A program made the translations under genes and the position numbers. The notes under the pieces were generated by a model. It made no database searches and was not told where the DNA came from. It saw only the letters and a program-made list of their open reading frames with translations. A DNA stretch of 64,000 nucleotides, from contig NZ_SWCO01000012.1 in the NCBI RefSeq assembly GCF_005117025.1, forward strand, positions 124,001 to 188,000, given 5' to 3'. Source of the stretch: Alteromonas portus. Lineage in GTDB: Bacteria > Pseudomonadota > Gammaproteobacteria > Enterobacterales > Alteromonadaceae. This document shows, one piece after another, positions 1 through 9,963 of the stretch; position 1 is the first letter of the stretch; every line of letters begins with the position of its first letter.

Positions 1-745
1 TCATCCACTGATCCATGTTCGCGTAATCAAGGTTGCCAGAAGCCGCTTGGCTTAGAGACGTTGCACCAGAATAACCATCTGCCGCTACCCATACTTGGTC
101 ACCTGAAATTTGTGCAGGATACGCAAAGTAAAGGAATGCACGACCAGACAATGCTGGGTTAAGGAAGTTACGACCTGTACCACCGAATACTTCTTTAGCA
201 ATTACAACACCGAAGGTAATACCTAGTGCAACTTGCCATAGAGGAATAGTAGCTGGAAGTGTTAGTGCGAACAGTACCGATGTTACGAAGAAACCTTCGT
301 TAACTTCGTGCTTGCGCACAGACGCGAACAATACTTCCCAGAAACCACCTACCGCGAACGTTACCGCGTAGATTGGCAGCCAGAAACATGCGCCATAGAA
401 GAATAGACCTAGTGTACCCGCATTTGCCAAGTCACCGCCTAGTGCAGCGAATAGGCCTGCTTGCCACGTATCAGGTAGTGTTCCTGCACCAGCAGCAATT
501 GCTTCTTGCGCTTGGAAACCAATGTTATACATACCAAAGAACATAGCTGGGAATGTTGCCATCCATACCATGATCATGATGCGCTTAAGGTCAATGCTGT
601 CACGCACGTGCGTGTTAGCTTTATTTACTTTACCTGGGGTGTAGAAAATGGTCGCCGCAGCTTCGTAAAGCGCATACCACTTTTCATGCTTACCACCTGG
701 ATCGAAGTTTGGTTCGATTTTTTCTAAATACGCTTTTAAACCCAT
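1..745 (-). CDS. nqrB: Na+-translocating NADH:quinone reductase subunit B (partial, C-terminus beyond window)
   Basis: NqrB is an integral membrane subunit of the Na+-NQR respiratory complex, which oxidises NADH, reduces ubiquinone and pumps sodium. Reading leftward from the ATG at 743-745, the protein begins MGLKAYLEKIEPNF and continues into several hydrophobic helices. Near the window edge, at about 40-60, it carries the motif DGYSGATSL, whose SGAT threonine is the known covalent FMN attachment site of NqrB, so the visible part is functional-looking. The gene starts 3 bp after the nqrA stop codon, the usual nqrABCDEF order; nqrC-F should follow outside the window. About 248 codons are visible of roughly 400 in the family, with no frameshift. 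Identification is confident. Confidence 0.96.
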   Translation of the reverse strand, partial: MGLKAYLEKIEPNFDPGGKHEKWYALYEAAATIFYTPGKVNKANTHVRDSIDLKRIMIMVWMATFPAMFFGMYNIGFQAQEAIAAGAGTLPDTWQAGLFAALGGDLANAGTLGLFFYGACFWLPIYAVTFAVGGFWEVLFASVRKHEVNEGFFVTSVLFALTLPATIPLWQVALGITFGVVIAKEVFGGTGRNFLNPALSGRAFLYFAYPAQISGDQVWVAADGYSGATSLSQAASGNLDYANMDQWM

Positions 746-748
746 GAC

Positions 749-2089
749 TTAACCCTCTTTCTCTATCGTGGTCAAACAGTCGCGTAAGATAGGAGCGTAG
801 TTGTATTTGCCAGGGCATACATAAGTACACAATGCCAAATCTTCTTCGTCCAGCTCTAAGCAACCCAACGTCTGAGCACCGTCAGTATCACCAGAAATCA
901 GGTCCCTAAGCAGAAGCGTAGGAATGATATCTAGGGGCATAACGCGTTCGTAATTACCAATTGGAACCATAGAACGTTCAGAACCATTGGTAGTTGTTGT
1001 CATATCAAATTTCTTGCTGCCACTTAGGTGACCTAAGTAAGCACGAGTCACTGAGTGCTTATCTGAACCTGGAGTGATCCAGCCAAATAGCTTTTTCTCG
1101 CGACCTTCTTTTAGTAGTGAAACTTGGGTGTGGAAACGGCCAAGGAAGCCGTGAACGCCCATCGCTGTTGTACCGCTAAGTACAGAACCAGAGATAACAC
1201 GTACTTCACCGTCTACTTGCTCGTTTGCAGTAAGTTCGGTCAAGTCTGCGCCAATTACAGTGCGCACTAGGCGTGGGTTGGTTGCAGCAGGACCTGCAAG
1301 TGAAATAACACGACGGTTATCTAGCTCGCCAGAGGTCAGCAACGCACCAATAGCCATTACGTCTTGGTAGTTGATGTGCCAAACCGTTTTGTTCATGCCA
1401 GCAGAATCAAGGAAGTGGATGTGAGTACCCGGTAGGCCCGCAGGGTGAGGACCGCCAAATTCTTCAACATCAACTGCCGCATCGCCAGTAGCAACAGATG
1501 CACCTGCCGCTTTACAAACGTAAGTCTTGCCACCGCTCAATTGCGTTAATGCTTTAAGACCATTTACGAAATCGTCTTGGCGCTCAGCAATAATTACTGC
1601 AGGATCTGCTGCTAGTGGATTGGTATCCATTGCTGTAACGAAAATTGAACTTGGAACAGAGTCTAGCTTAGGAGATTTGCTAAATGGACGTGTACGGAAC
1701 GCTGTCCACATGCCTGACTCTACAAGGATTGACTGAAGTTGCTCGCGTGTTGCGCTCGCGATCTGGTCAGCTGCAATTTTATCAAATGTCACAGCATCGC
1801 TGCCGTTCATTTTGATAACTACAGACTGAAGAACACGTTTTGCACCACGGTTAACCTCTACCACTTCACCCGCTGCTGGGGCAGTGAATTTAACGCCAGG
1901 GTTCTTTTTATCTTCAAAAAGCACCTGACCTTTCTTCACTACATCGCCAACTTGGACGTGCATGGTAGGGCGCATACCCACATATTCTTCTCCCAGAACG
2001 GCAACGCGCGTTGCAGCAGATGCATCAGCAATCTCCTGCTTTGGCGCTCCCTCAATTGGGAGGTCGAGACCTTTCTTGATTTTTATCAT
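749..2089 (-). CDS. nqrA: Na+-translocating NADH:quinone reductase subunit A
   Basis: Peripheral cytoplasmic subunit of Na+-NQR, associated with quinone binding in the complex. I chose the ATG at 2089, giving MIKIKKGLDLPI, the N-terminus conserved throughout NqrA. The open frame continues 26 codons upstream to 2167, but that extension is not family-like. This start gives 446 residues, the normal length. The N-terminal half holds a lipoyl-like barrel region (GDVVKKGQVLFEDKK, about residues 46-60) and the C-terminal part has the conserved cysteines near CTYVCPGKYNY. First gene of the nqr operon, followed after 3 bp by nqrB. The Shine-Dalgarno sequence is weak (GAG about 15 bp upstream), and the long leader suggests the promoter lies further right. 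Confidence 0.96.
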   Translation of the reverse strand: MIKIKKGLDLPIEGAPKQEIADASAATRVAVLGEEYVGMRPTMHVQVGDVVKKGQVLFEDKKNPGVKFTAPAAGEVVEVNRGAKRVLQSVVIKMNGSDAVTFDKIAADQIASATREQLQSILVESGMWTAFRTRPFSKSPKLDSVPSSIFVTAMDTNPLAADPAVIIAERQDDFVNGLKALTQLSGGKTYVCKAAGASVATGDAAVDVEEFGGPHPAGLPGTHIHFLDSAGMNKTVWHINYQDVMAIGALLTSGELDNRRVISLAGPAATNPRLVRTVIGADLTELTANEQVDGEVRVISGSVLSGTTAMGVHGFLGRFHTQVSLLKEGREKKLFGWITPGSDKHSVTRAYLGHLSGSKKFDMTTTTNGSERSMVPIGNYERVMPLDIIPTLLLRDLISGDTDGAQTLGCLELDEEDLALCTYVCPGKYNYAPILRDCLTTIEKEG

Positions 2090-2530
2090 ATGTAATCGCA
2101 CTACTCTAATAGAAATACCCTTTTGCATGACCGCAGAAAACCTGCCTGTCAGCATGCAAAAGCGCACTATTAACAGGTGTAGAACACCTTTTCGTTGTTG
2201 ATTGATGGAACTTGCTGCAATTGCTACGGTCAGCCTGTTATGAAGCCGTAACGCATAATTCCTTTTTGCGGACGCTTATTCGCCCTTTCTTTATAGACCA
2301 CCAGCAGAAATTAACACTTATTATTATTGTTGTGTTGCTGCAATCGCCACTGCTGTTTTGGTAGAGGCAGAAAAGACCCCTACTTAATTTCGGGATTTTA
2401 GCATTAACCCATACGTTTGTGCCACGCTATTTCAAGATAAAGGCAAATTTTTCTACAATTTAATGTAAACCTTTGGTCTTATTCATTTACATTTTTTGAA
2501 TCCACCCCCTATATCAGCTTGTAATTGGGT
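2090..2530 (-). promoter_or_regulatory. nqr operon leader and promoter region (gene-free)
   Basis: About 440 bp without a convincing gene between nqrA and the fabV terminator. It must contain the nqr promoter, reading leftward. The segment is AT-rich from about 2290 to 2520. I found no clear -35/-10 pair, riboswitch or inverted repeat that I would defend. Confidence 0.4.
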
Positions 2531-2562
2531 ACAAAAAAGCCGTCAAATCAGACGGCTTTCGC
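2531..2562 (-). terminator. Rho-independent terminator of fabV
   Basis: A perfect 9-bp stem, AAAGCCGTC (2536-2544) and GACGGCTTT (2551-2559) with a 6-nt loop. Read leftward, the stem is followed by a run of six T, placed 40 bp past the fabV stop. Confidence 0.88.
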
Positions 2563-2601
2563 ATATATGAGTATTAGGTTAATTAATGGTAAGTTTAGGT
2601 T

Positions 2602-3780
2602 TTACCAATTAACCATTGGGTCAACTTCACTGTCGTAATCAACACTTGAAATGTCGAAACCGAACAGCTTTAAGAACTCATGGTTGTAACCTTTATAGTC
2701 ACTTAAGTCATGAAAGTTCTCTTGTGTCACTTGATCCCATAACGCCTTAATTTTTGCCTGTGTTGCGTCGTTAGTTTCTTTGCCATCCATGCGATAGCGA
2801 TTTGCTTCGTCTAACGTTGGAGTATTGCCGAAAAGACACTGCGTGAACAAACCATGAATTTGTTCAATACACCCTTCATGCGTGCCTTCCTCTTTCATCA
2901 CTTTATAAATAAGTGAAATATACAGAGGCATTACAGGAATGGCTGAGCTTGCCTGCGTTACCAGTGCTTTCAACGAGCTCACATTGGCTTGCACAAGCAA
3001 ATCACTGTTTTTACCGATAATGGCTGCGGCAGCGCGATCTAGGTCTTCTTTCGCTTTACCAATCGTCGCTTGACCATAAATAGGCCATGTTAGCTCTTTA
3101 CCAATGTAGGTATATGCGGTGGTTTTACAGCCTTCAGCAAGCACATCGGCTTCACGTAAAAAGTCCATCCAACGTTCCCAATCTTCACCGCCCATCACTT
3201 TGATGGTATTGAGGATTTCTTCGTCGTTGGCTGGCTCTAGCGATACTTCATGCACTTTATCTTTATCAGTATCGTAGGTTTTTGTTGTGTACGCCTGCCC
3301 TACTGGCTTAAGCGTAGATTTATACGTTACGCCTGTTTCTGGGTCGGTTCTACGCGGAGATGCAAGGCTATAAATAACCAAATCTACCTTGCCCATTTCA
3401 GCTTTGATTTTTTCGATGGTTTCATTTTTGATTTCATCGGAAAACGCATCGCCATTAATAGTTTCTGCATACAAGCCTTTTGCTTTGGCTTTTTCGTGGA
3501 ATGCTGCGGTGTTATACCAACCCGCGGTACCCGTTTTGCGTTCCGTTGGTGCTTTTTCAAAACACACACCTAGGGTTTTTGCGCCATAGCCAAACGCAGA
3601 AGTAATGCGCGATGCTAAACCGTATCCCGTTGAGCTACCAATAACCAACACATTTTTAGGGCCTTCGCCTAAGTCGCCTTTTGCTTCTACATAAGCAATT
3701 TGTTCGTCAACCGCCGTTGCACAGCCAACAGGATGCGCGTTTGTGCAAATGAAGCCTCTCACTTTAGGCTTGATAACCAT
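2602..3780 (-). CDS. fabV: FabV-type enoyl-[acyl-carrier-protein]/trans-2-enoyl-CoA reductase (NADH)
   Basis: Catalyses the last reduction of the fatty acid elongation cycle, converting trans-2-enoyl-ACP to acyl-ACP with NADH; FabV enzymes are typically insensitive to triclosan. At 392 residues it has the family's length and N-terminus (MVIKPKVRGFICTNAHP). A nucleotide-binding loop GSSTGYGLASR lies at residues 48-58. The diagnostic Tyr-X8-Lys active-site pair is present as Y235 and K244, within PIYGQATIGKAK. The start has AAGG about 9 bp upstream. It is a single-gene unit with its own terminator. Whether it is the sole enoyl-ACP reductase cannot be judged from this window. Confidence 0.97.
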   Translation of the reverse strand: MVIKPKVRGFICTNAHPVGCATAVDEQIAYVEAKGDLGEGPKNVLVIGSSTGYGLASRITSAFGYGAKTLGVCFEKAPTERKTGTAGWYNTAAFHEKAKAKGLYAETINGDAFSDEIKNETIEKIKAEMGKVDLVIYSLASPRRTDPETGVTYKSTLKPVGQAYTTKTYDTDKDKVHEVSLEPANDEEILNTIKVMGGEDWERWMDFLREADVLAEGCKTTAYTYIGKELTWPIYGQATIGKAKEDLDRAAAAIIGKNSDLLVQANVSSLKALVTQASSAIPVMPLYISLIYKVMKEEGTHEGCIEQIHGLFTQCLFGNTPTLDEANRYRMDGKETNDATQAKIKALWDQVTQENFHDLSDYKGYNHEFLKLFGFDISSVDYDSEVDPMVNW

Positions 3781-4035
3781 AATAATTTTCCTTATTTGAG
3801 CGTGGGGCTATTGTAATGCCGAAGTCTCTGATAACAACTCGGAGCAGATGAACCCTAGCATATCGCAAACACAAGGCGACACCAATGAAACAACGTGCCA
3901 AGTTTAGATTTGCTTTGTATTTACGAGAAAAGACAGAGAAGAAAAGAGATAGGAAAAAGAAACATTAGTCCGAATCGCTAAATTTAACGAAGTGCGGGCT
4001 AGTTTTTAAAACGTTATGAACTATGAATAAGAAAA

Positions 4036-4072
4036 GATGGAACACAGGTGTGCAGAACTGCACACCTGTGAA
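4036..4072 (-). terminator. Probable terminator of fklB
   Basis: A perfect 13-bp inverted repeat, CACAGGTGTGCAG (4043-4055) and CTGCACACCTGTG (4058-4070), with a 2-bp centre, lies 10 bp past the fklB stop. Leftward it is followed only by a broken T-rich tract, so termination may be partial. The very tight loop could also indicate a protein-binding palindrome. Confidence 0.6.
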
Positions 4073-4079
4073 CAACACA

Positions 4080-4700
4080 TTAACCTAGAACGTCTAGAAG
4101 CTCTACGTCAAAGATAAGCGTGCTGTATGGTGCAATAGCTGCTCCCGCACCTTGCTCACCGTAAGCAAGATCATGTGGCACGTATAAACGGTACTTAGCA
4201 CCTACTTTCATAAGTTGAAGTGCTTCAGTCCAACCTTTAATAACGCCGCCTACTGGGAATTCAGCTGGCTGGCCGCGCTCGTAAGAGCTGTCAAACGTAG
4301 TACCGTTAATAAGTGTACCGTGGTAGTGAACACGTACAGTGCTAGCCGCAACTGGTGTTTCACCGTCACCTTCAGCGATAACTTCGTACTGAAGACCAGA
4401 TTCAGTAACGGTTACTTCGTCACGCTTTGCGTTTTCTTCAAGGTATTTTGTGCCTTCTTCAATAACCGCTTTGCTAGCTTCTTCTTTAGCCGCTTGCATG
4501 CGCTTGTGAATTTCGCCGAACGCATCACGTAGTGTGTCGTTGTCAACCTGAGGTGCTTGACCTGCGAAGGCGTCTTTTAGGCCAGCTACAACAGCGTCAA
4601 TCGCTAGTCCGTCAAACGGATTTGATTGTAATTGTTGACCCATTTGAAAACCAATGCCGTAACTTGCTTGGGTTTCTACTGTATTGAATGTATCAGTCAC
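4080..4700 (-). CDS. fklB: FKBP-type peptidyl-prolyl cis-trans isomerase FklB (FKBP22-like)
   Basis: Accelerates prolyl bond isomerisation during protein folding; FklB is normally cytoplasmic and dimeric. The N-terminal helical dimerisation part contains TQASYGIGFQMGQQL and covers about residues 1-85. The C-terminal FKBP domain, about 95-206, has the typical YHGTLINGTTFDSS strand and the VIKGWTEALQLMKVGAKYRL segment. I chose the GTG at 4698-4700 because AGGAG lies 5 bp upstream and the resulting 206-residue protein aligns with the usual FklB start. An upstream ATG at 4736 would add 12 residues including two cysteines, with no ribosome-binding site. No signal peptide. Monocistronic. Confidence 0.93.
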   Translation of the reverse strand: MTDTFNTVETQASYGIGFQMGQQLQSNPFDGLAIDAVVAGLKDAFAGQAPQVDNDTLRDAFGEIHKRMQAAKEEASKAVIEEGTKYLEENAKRDEVTVTESGLQYEVIAEGDGETPVAASTVRVHYHGTLINGTTFDSSYERGQPAEFPVGGVIKGWTEALQLMKVGAKYRLYVPHDLAYGEQGAGAAIAPYSTLIFDVELLDVLG

Positions 4701-4933
4701 AAGAACTCCTGAAATTAAATTACAAATGCAGTACAAATTTCAAACAAAACGCATAACGCGAGAATGTTTCTGCATTTTCCGGTGCAAGAGTGTACCACAC
4801 CATAAAATATCTTGCTTTGAGCAATGTTAACTAGGGTGCAAAAGTATCAAAATGTTGTAAATTATAACCGAAAGTGGTTAGACAAGTCGCAAAGGACACA
4901 GTATGGTTAGGCCCATATATTTAGGAGGAAAGC

Positions 4934-7555
4934 ATGCAAACACACTACGATGCTGAACTGAAAGATACCGTTCGATACCTTGGTAAAACCCTTGGTGAAA
5001 CAATCAAAAATCAATTAGGTCAGGAGTGGCTAGACCGTATTGAAAAGATTCGAAAAGGCGGCCGAGCTTCTTATCAGGGAGACGCTACTTGTAGCGAAGA
5101 ACTGAAAGAAACTTTCAAAACAATGTCTGACAGCGATTTGCTTACTGTTGGCCGTGCCTTCGCACAATTCTTGAACTTAGGTAATATTGCCGAGCAAGAA
5201 TACAACGCAGCAATGAATGTTGATGCATCGATAGATGCACTGTTCAAACACCTAGATAAAGCTGAATTAACCGCAGAGAAAGTTCAAGATGCGGTTGCTA
5301 AGCTAAACATCGATCTTGTACTGACCGCGCATCCTACTGAAGTTACGCGCCGTACACTTATCCACAAACATAAAGAATTGGCGAACTGCCTTCAGGCCAT
5401 TCATCAAGAATCGCTTAATGATGTTGAGCGTAAAAAAATTGAAACCCGCATTGCCGACCTTATTGCACAGGCTTGGCACACTGAAGAAATTCGTTCTGTA
5501 CGCCCTACACCTGTTGATGAGGCGCGCTGGGGCTTCTCGGTTATTGAAAACTCATTATGGGAAGCAGTACCTGACTTCATGCGCGAACTTGATGGTCGTT
5601 TGAACGAAGACTACGATGTATCGCTACCGCTAGACTCGTCACCAGTACAATTTAGCTCTTGGATGGGCGGCGACAGAGACGGTAACCCATTTGTAACGTC
5701 AAAAGTGACTGAGCAAGTTCTCTTGCTTGCCAGAAAGCGTGCAGCCAAGCTTTTCGCGATAGATCTTGACCGCTTGCAAGTTGAGCTTTCAATGTACGAC
5801 TGCAACGACGCGTTACGCGAAAAAGTCGGCGACGCCAACGAGCCATACCGCGCCCTTCTTCGTCCACTTGTTGACAAGTTCATCGCAACCCGCGATGGCA
5901 TTAGCGACTACTTAGCAGGTAAAAACCCAGATACTTCAAACTGGATAGAAAGCGACGATGAGCTAATCGAGCCGTTAATGCTTTGCTACCAGTCATTGTT
6001 AGACTGCGGTATGCAGGTCGTGGCAAACGGACTGTTACTAGACACTATTCGCCGTGCTCGAGTATTCGGTATTCACCTTCTGCGCCTTGATGTACGTCAG
6101 GACTCTGAACGTCATGCCGACGTCTTTAGCGAACTCACTCGCTATCTTGGTCTTGGTGATTACGCTCAGTGGAGCGAAGCCGACAAGCAGGCTTTCTTAC
6201 TACGCGAGCTTGGCTCAAAACGCCCGCTTTTCCCTGCTCAATGGGACGCGTCTGATGACGTAAAAGAAGTGCTTGATACTTGTAAGGTTATTGCGAAGCA
6301 CAGCAAGCACGGCTTTGGTATTTATATCATCTCTATGGCCAGTGAGCCGTCAGATGTCATGGCCGTTCAGCTGCTACTTCAAGAGAGTGGTGTAGATTGG
6401 CCTATGCCAGTGGCGCCATTATTCGAAACGCTAGACGATTTGAACAACTCACCTGACGTAATGCGTAAATTGTTGTCTATAGACTGGTATCGCGGTTACG
6501 TGAAGGGCCGTCAGTTCGTTATGATCGGTTACTCTGATTCAGCGAAAGACGCTGGTGCATTAGCTGCTGGCTGGGCACAGTATCAGTCGCAAGAAGCATT
6601 GGTTGCCATTGCAGAAGAATTCGACGTAAGCCTAACGCTATTCCACGGACGTGGTGGTACAATTGGCCGCGGCGGATTGCCAGCACACGCTGCTATTTAC
6701 TCACAACCTCCTGGCTCACTAGAAGGCGGTTTCCGCGTAACAGAACAAGGCGAAACCATTCGCTACAAGTTCGGCATGCCTAAACTAGCTAAACGCAGCT
6801 TGGGTATTTACGCCAGCGCCATTATTGAAGCCATGTTGTTCCCGCCTCCGGCACCGAAAGAAGAATGGCGAGAGCTAATTACCGCAATGGCAGCGCAAGG
6901 TCGCGACAACTACCGCGCAACAGTACGCCATGATGAAGAATTCGTCCCTTACTTCCGTGTAGCAACGCCAGAGCAAGAACTAGGTAAGTTACCACTAGGT
7001 AGCCGACCTGCGAAGCGTAAGCCTCAAGGCGGTATTGAGAGCCTACGTGCGATCCCATGGATATTTGCCTGGGCACAAACCCGTTTGGTACTGCCAAGCT
7101 GGTTAGGCGTTATGCGCGCTATTGATAGCGTGAAGACTCCTGAGAACGAAAAAGTGGTTAACGAGATGTTCAGCGAATGGCCGTTCTATCGTTCACGTCT
7201 TTCAATGCTAGACATGGTGTTCCATAAAGCCGATCCGCGTATTAGCGAAGCTTATGACGAGCGCTTAGTACCAAAAGAGCTTAAACACTTTGGTGAGGCG
7301 CTGCGCAGCGAACTTAAAGAAAGCATCTCGTCGCTGTTGGCTATTACGGGCGATGACGACATTATGAAGAACGACCCGCAAGGTAAAGAGTCGATGGAGA
7401 TCCGTGCAGCGTATCTTCAACCGCTTCATTACTTGCAAATTGAGCTTCTAGATCGTATCCGTAAAGCCGGTGATGATGCGCAAAACACCAGTTTAGAGCG
7501 TGCTATGATGGTAACGATAACTGGTATCGCTATCGGTATGCGTAACACAGGTTAA
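4934..7555 (+). CDS. ppc: Phosphoenolpyruvate carboxylase
   Basis: Anaplerotic enzyme: phosphoenolpyruvate plus bicarbonate gives oxaloacetate and phosphate, refilling the TCA cycle. 873 residues, close to the E. coli protein. The catalytic histidine lies in VLTAHPTEVTRRT (H133). The second signature FHGRGGTIGRGGLPAH is intact, as is the conserved extreme C-terminus ending NTG. A strong AGGAGG at 4923-4928, 5 bp before the ATG, decides the start. Convergent with katG, with a shared bidirectional terminator at 7638-7673. mdh lies 3.5 kb away, but on the opposite strand and not in an operon. Allosteric regulation by aspartate and acetyl-CoA is expected from the family, not visible here. Confidence 0.98.
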   Translation: MQTHYDAELKDTVRYLGKTLGETIKNQLGQEWLDRIEKIRKGGRASYQGDATCSEELKETFKTMSDSDLLTVGRAFAQFLNLGNIAEQEYNAAMNVDASIDALFKHLDKAELTAEKVQDAVAKLNIDLVLTAHPTEVTRRTLIHKHKELANCLQAIHQESLNDVERKKIETRIADLIAQAWHTEEIRSVRPTPVDEARWGFSVIENSLWEAVPDFMRELDGRLNEDYDVSLPLDSSPVQFSSWMGGDRDGNPFVTSKVTEQVLLLARKRAAKLFAIDLDRLQVELSMYDCNDALREKVGDANEPYRALLRPLVDKFIATRDGISDYLAGKNPDTSNWIESDDELIEPLMLCYQSLLDCGMQVVANGLLLDTIRRARVFGIHLLRLDVRQDSERHADVFSELTRYLGLGDYAQWSEADKQAFLLRELGSKRPLFPAQWDASDDVKEVLDTCKVIAKHSKHGFGIYIISMASEPSDVMAVQLLLQESGVDWPMPVAPLFETLDDLNNSPDVMRKLLSIDWYRGYVKGRQFVMIGYSDSAKDAGALAAGWAQYQSQEALVAIAEEFDVSLTLFHGRGGTIGRGGLPAHAAIYSQPPGSLEGGFRVTEQGETIRYKFGMPKLAKRSLGIYASAIIEAMLFPPPAPKEEWRELITAMAAQGRDNYRATVRHDEEFVPYFRVATPEQELGKLPLGSRPAKRKPQGGIESLRAIPWIFAWAQTRLVLPSWLGVMRAIDSVKTPENEKVVNEMFSEWPFYRSRLSMLDMVFHKADPRISEAYDERLVPKELKHFGEALRSELKESISSLLAITGDDDIMKNDPQGKESMEIRAAYLQPLHYLQIELLDRIRKAGDDAQNTSLERAMMVTITGIAIGMRNTG

Positions 7556-7637
7556 GCACTGTGTTAGCGAAGTGGTTGAATTGACGCATACTGCTTTATT
7601 ATGTTGGTCACCTCTCGCTTCGCTAAGCAATAATATG

Positions 7638-7673
7638 AAAAAGCCCGCTTCATCAAAATGAAGCGGGCTTTTT
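7638..7673. terminator. Bidirectional terminator between ppc and katG
   Basis: AAGCCCGCTTCAT (7641-7653), loop CAAA, ATGAAGCGGGCTT (7658-7670): a perfect 13-bp stem extended by AAA on one side and TTT on the other. It can stop transcription from both convergent genes. Confidence 0.92.
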
Positions 7674-7717
7674 ATTGCTTACGTGTTTTTACTTACACTA
7701 AAGATAAGTACCACGTA

Positions 7718-9907
7718 CTAGCAGGTAAGGTCGAAGCGGTCTGCGTTCATCACTTTTGTCCACGCAGCAACGAAATCCTTTACAAACTTTTCTTTGCTGT
7801 CATCTTGCGCGTATAGCTCAGCATATGCTCGCAACACTGAGTTTGAACCAAACACTAAGTCAAAGCGTGTAGCGGTAAACACTTCGTCACCTGATGCTCT
7901 GTCGACAATGGCGTAGCTGTTTTTCCCAGTCGGCTTCCACGTGTATTTCATGTCGGTAAGATTGACGAAGAAGTCCGTGCTTAGCGTGCCCACATTGTCG
8001 GTAAATACACCATGTTTACTTCCGCCGTAGTTAGTGCCAAGCATACGCATACCGCCAACGAGCACCGTCATTTCCTTTGCAGTTAAACCAAGTAGTTGGG
8101 TTTTGTCTAACATCAGCTCTTCAGGTTTAACAGCAAAGTCTTTTTGAAGGTAGTTTCGATAGCCGTCTGCAATTGGCTCTAATGGATCAAACGATTCAGC
8201 ATCGGTCATGTCGTCAGTGGCGTCGCCGCGTCCAGGTGAGAAAGGAACAGGTACGTTAAAGCCTGCCGCTTCAATACCCTTTTCTATGCCCACGTTACCT
8301 GCTAAAACGATGGTATCTGCTAGGCTCGCGCCCGCCGCATCAGCAAGTGGAGCAAGAACCTCTAACACCTTATTAAGACGCTCAGGCTCGTTGCCCTCCC
8401 AATCTTTCTGAGGAGCTAAACGAATTCGCGCACCATTAGCGCCGCCACGTAAATCTGACCCTCTAAAGGTACGAGCACTATCCCACGCTGTTGCTACCAT
8501 ATCGCCAACAGATAAGCCTGACTCAGCAATTTTACTCTTCAACGCATCAACGTCGTAAGACGTACTGCCCTCAGGAACCGGGTCTTGCCAAATTAACGTA
8601 TCTTCTGGTACGTCAGGCCCTATGTAACGAACTTTTGGTCCTAGATCGCGGTGAGTAAGTTTAAACCATGCGCGTGCAAACACCTCGCTGAAGTATTCGT
8701 GATCTTTATAGAATTTCTCAGAAATTTTTCTATATTCTGGGTCCATCTTCATCGCCATATCGGCGTCGGTCATAATAGGGTTATAGCGTTTTGATGGGTC
8801 TTCAACATCAACTGGCTTATCTTCTTCCTTAATGTTAATTGGCTCCCACTGCTCAGCGCCCGCTGGAGACTTTTTTAGTTCCCAATCGTAATTTAGTAAT
8901 AGATGGAAATAGCCGTTATCCCATTGCGTAGGATTCGTTGTCCACGCCCCCTCAATACCACTTGATACGGTATCGCGGCCAATGCTGCGGCTCTTGTGAT
9001 TCATCCAACCAAGACCTGCTTCTTCAATACCAGCTGCTTCTGGATCGGGACCTAGCGCTTCAGCACTGCCGTTACCATGACATTTACCGACCGTATGACC
9101 GCCCGCGGCTAACGCAACGGTTTCTTCGTCGTTCATTGCCATACGCGCAAAAGTTTCACGTACGTGAGCTGCCGTTTTAAGTGGATCAGGCTTACCATTA
9201 ACGCCTTCAGGGTTTACGTAAATAAGGCCCATTTGTACCGCGGCCAACGGGTTTTCCATGGTTTCAGGGCTATCAACATCTTCATACCGCTCATCACTGG
9301 GCGCTAACCACTCTTTCTCAGCACCCCAGTAAACGTCTTTCTCTGGATGCCAAATATCTTCTCGGCCAAAGGCAAAACCATAGGTTTTAAGACCCATGCT
9401 TTCATAAGCAATGGTTCCAGCAAGAACGAACAAGTCAGCCCAGCTTAATTTGTTGCCGTACTTCTTCTTTATTGGCCAAAGCAAACGGCGAGCTTTATCT
9501 AAGTTAACGTTATCAGGCCAAGAGTTAAGCGGTGCAAAACGTTGATTACCAGTTGAAGCGCCACCGCGACCATCTGCAATACGATACGAGCCTGCCGCAT
9601 GCCATGACATACGGATCATCAGACCGCCATAGTGCCCCCAATCCGCTGGCCACCATGGCTGAGAATCTGTCATCAAATCAGTGAGATCTTTTTTAAGGGC
9701 TTGAAAGTCTAGTTTTTTAACCTCTTCACGGTAATCGAAGTCTTCTCCCATTGGGTTTGTCTTCGTATCGTGCTGATGAAGAATGTCTAAGTTTAAGGCT
9801 TCAGGCCACCAGTCCATTACTGTTGTCCCGGTGGCTGTTAAACCACCATGCATGACTGGGCACTTTTTTGCCGAATCATTCACATCACCTAACTTTGCAT
9901 TGCTCAT
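7718..9907 (-). CDS. katG: Catalase-peroxidase
   Basis: Haem enzyme that dismutates hydrogen peroxide and has peroxidase activity. The start ATG at 9907 (MSNAKLGDVNDS) follows AGAGGA at 8 bp. A 14-codon upstream extension in the same frame is not family-like. The protein is 729 residues with the usual two-domain KatG layout. The distal haem triad is visible as R99, W102 and H103 in MIRMSWHAAGSYR. The proximal-side GGHTVGKCHG motif and the YVNPEG tyrosine of the Met-Tyr-Trp adduct are present. No signal peptide, so cytoplasmic. A palindrome of OxyR type (9964-9978) lies about 57 bp upstream, consistent with peroxide induction. Monocistronic. Confidence 0.98.
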   Translation of the reverse strand: MSNAKLGDVNDSAKKCPVMHGGLTATGTTVMDWWPEALNLDILHQHDTKTNPMGEDFDYREEVKKLDFQALKKDLTDLMTDSQPWWPADWGHYGGLMIRMSWHAAGSYRIADGRGGASTGNQRFAPLNSWPDNVNLDKARRLLWPIKKKYGNKLSWADLFVLAGTIAYESMGLKTYGFAFGREDIWHPEKDVYWGAEKEWLAPSDERYEDVDSPETMENPLAAVQMGLIYVNPEGVNGKPDPLKTAAHVRETFARMAMNDEETVALAAGGHTVGKCHGNGSAEALGPDPEAAGIEEAGLGWMNHKSRSIGRDTVSSGIEGAWTTNPTQWDNGYFHLLLNYDWELKKSPAGAEQWEPINIKEEDKPVDVEDPSKRYNPIMTDADMAMKMDPEYRKISEKFYKDHEYFSEVFARAWFKLTHRDLGPKVRYIGPDVPEDTLIWQDPVPEGSTSYDVDALKSKIAESGLSVGDMVATAWDSARTFRGSDLRGGANGARIRLAPQKDWEGNEPERLNKVLEVLAPLADAAGASLADTIVLAGNVGIEKGIEAAGFNVPVPFSPGRGDATDDMTDAESFDPLEPIADGYRNYLQKDFAVKPEELMLDKTQLLGLTAKEMTVLVGGMRMLGTNYGGSKHGVFTDNVGTLSTDFFVNLTDMKYTWKPTGKNSYAIVDRASGDEVFTATRFDLVFGSNSVLRAYAELYAQDDSKEKFVKDFVAAWTKVMNADRFDLTC

Positions 9908-9963
9908 ATTACATCCTCTTTGCCTGTTCGTTTGCGTTATACAACTCACACGTTAGTTAAGTT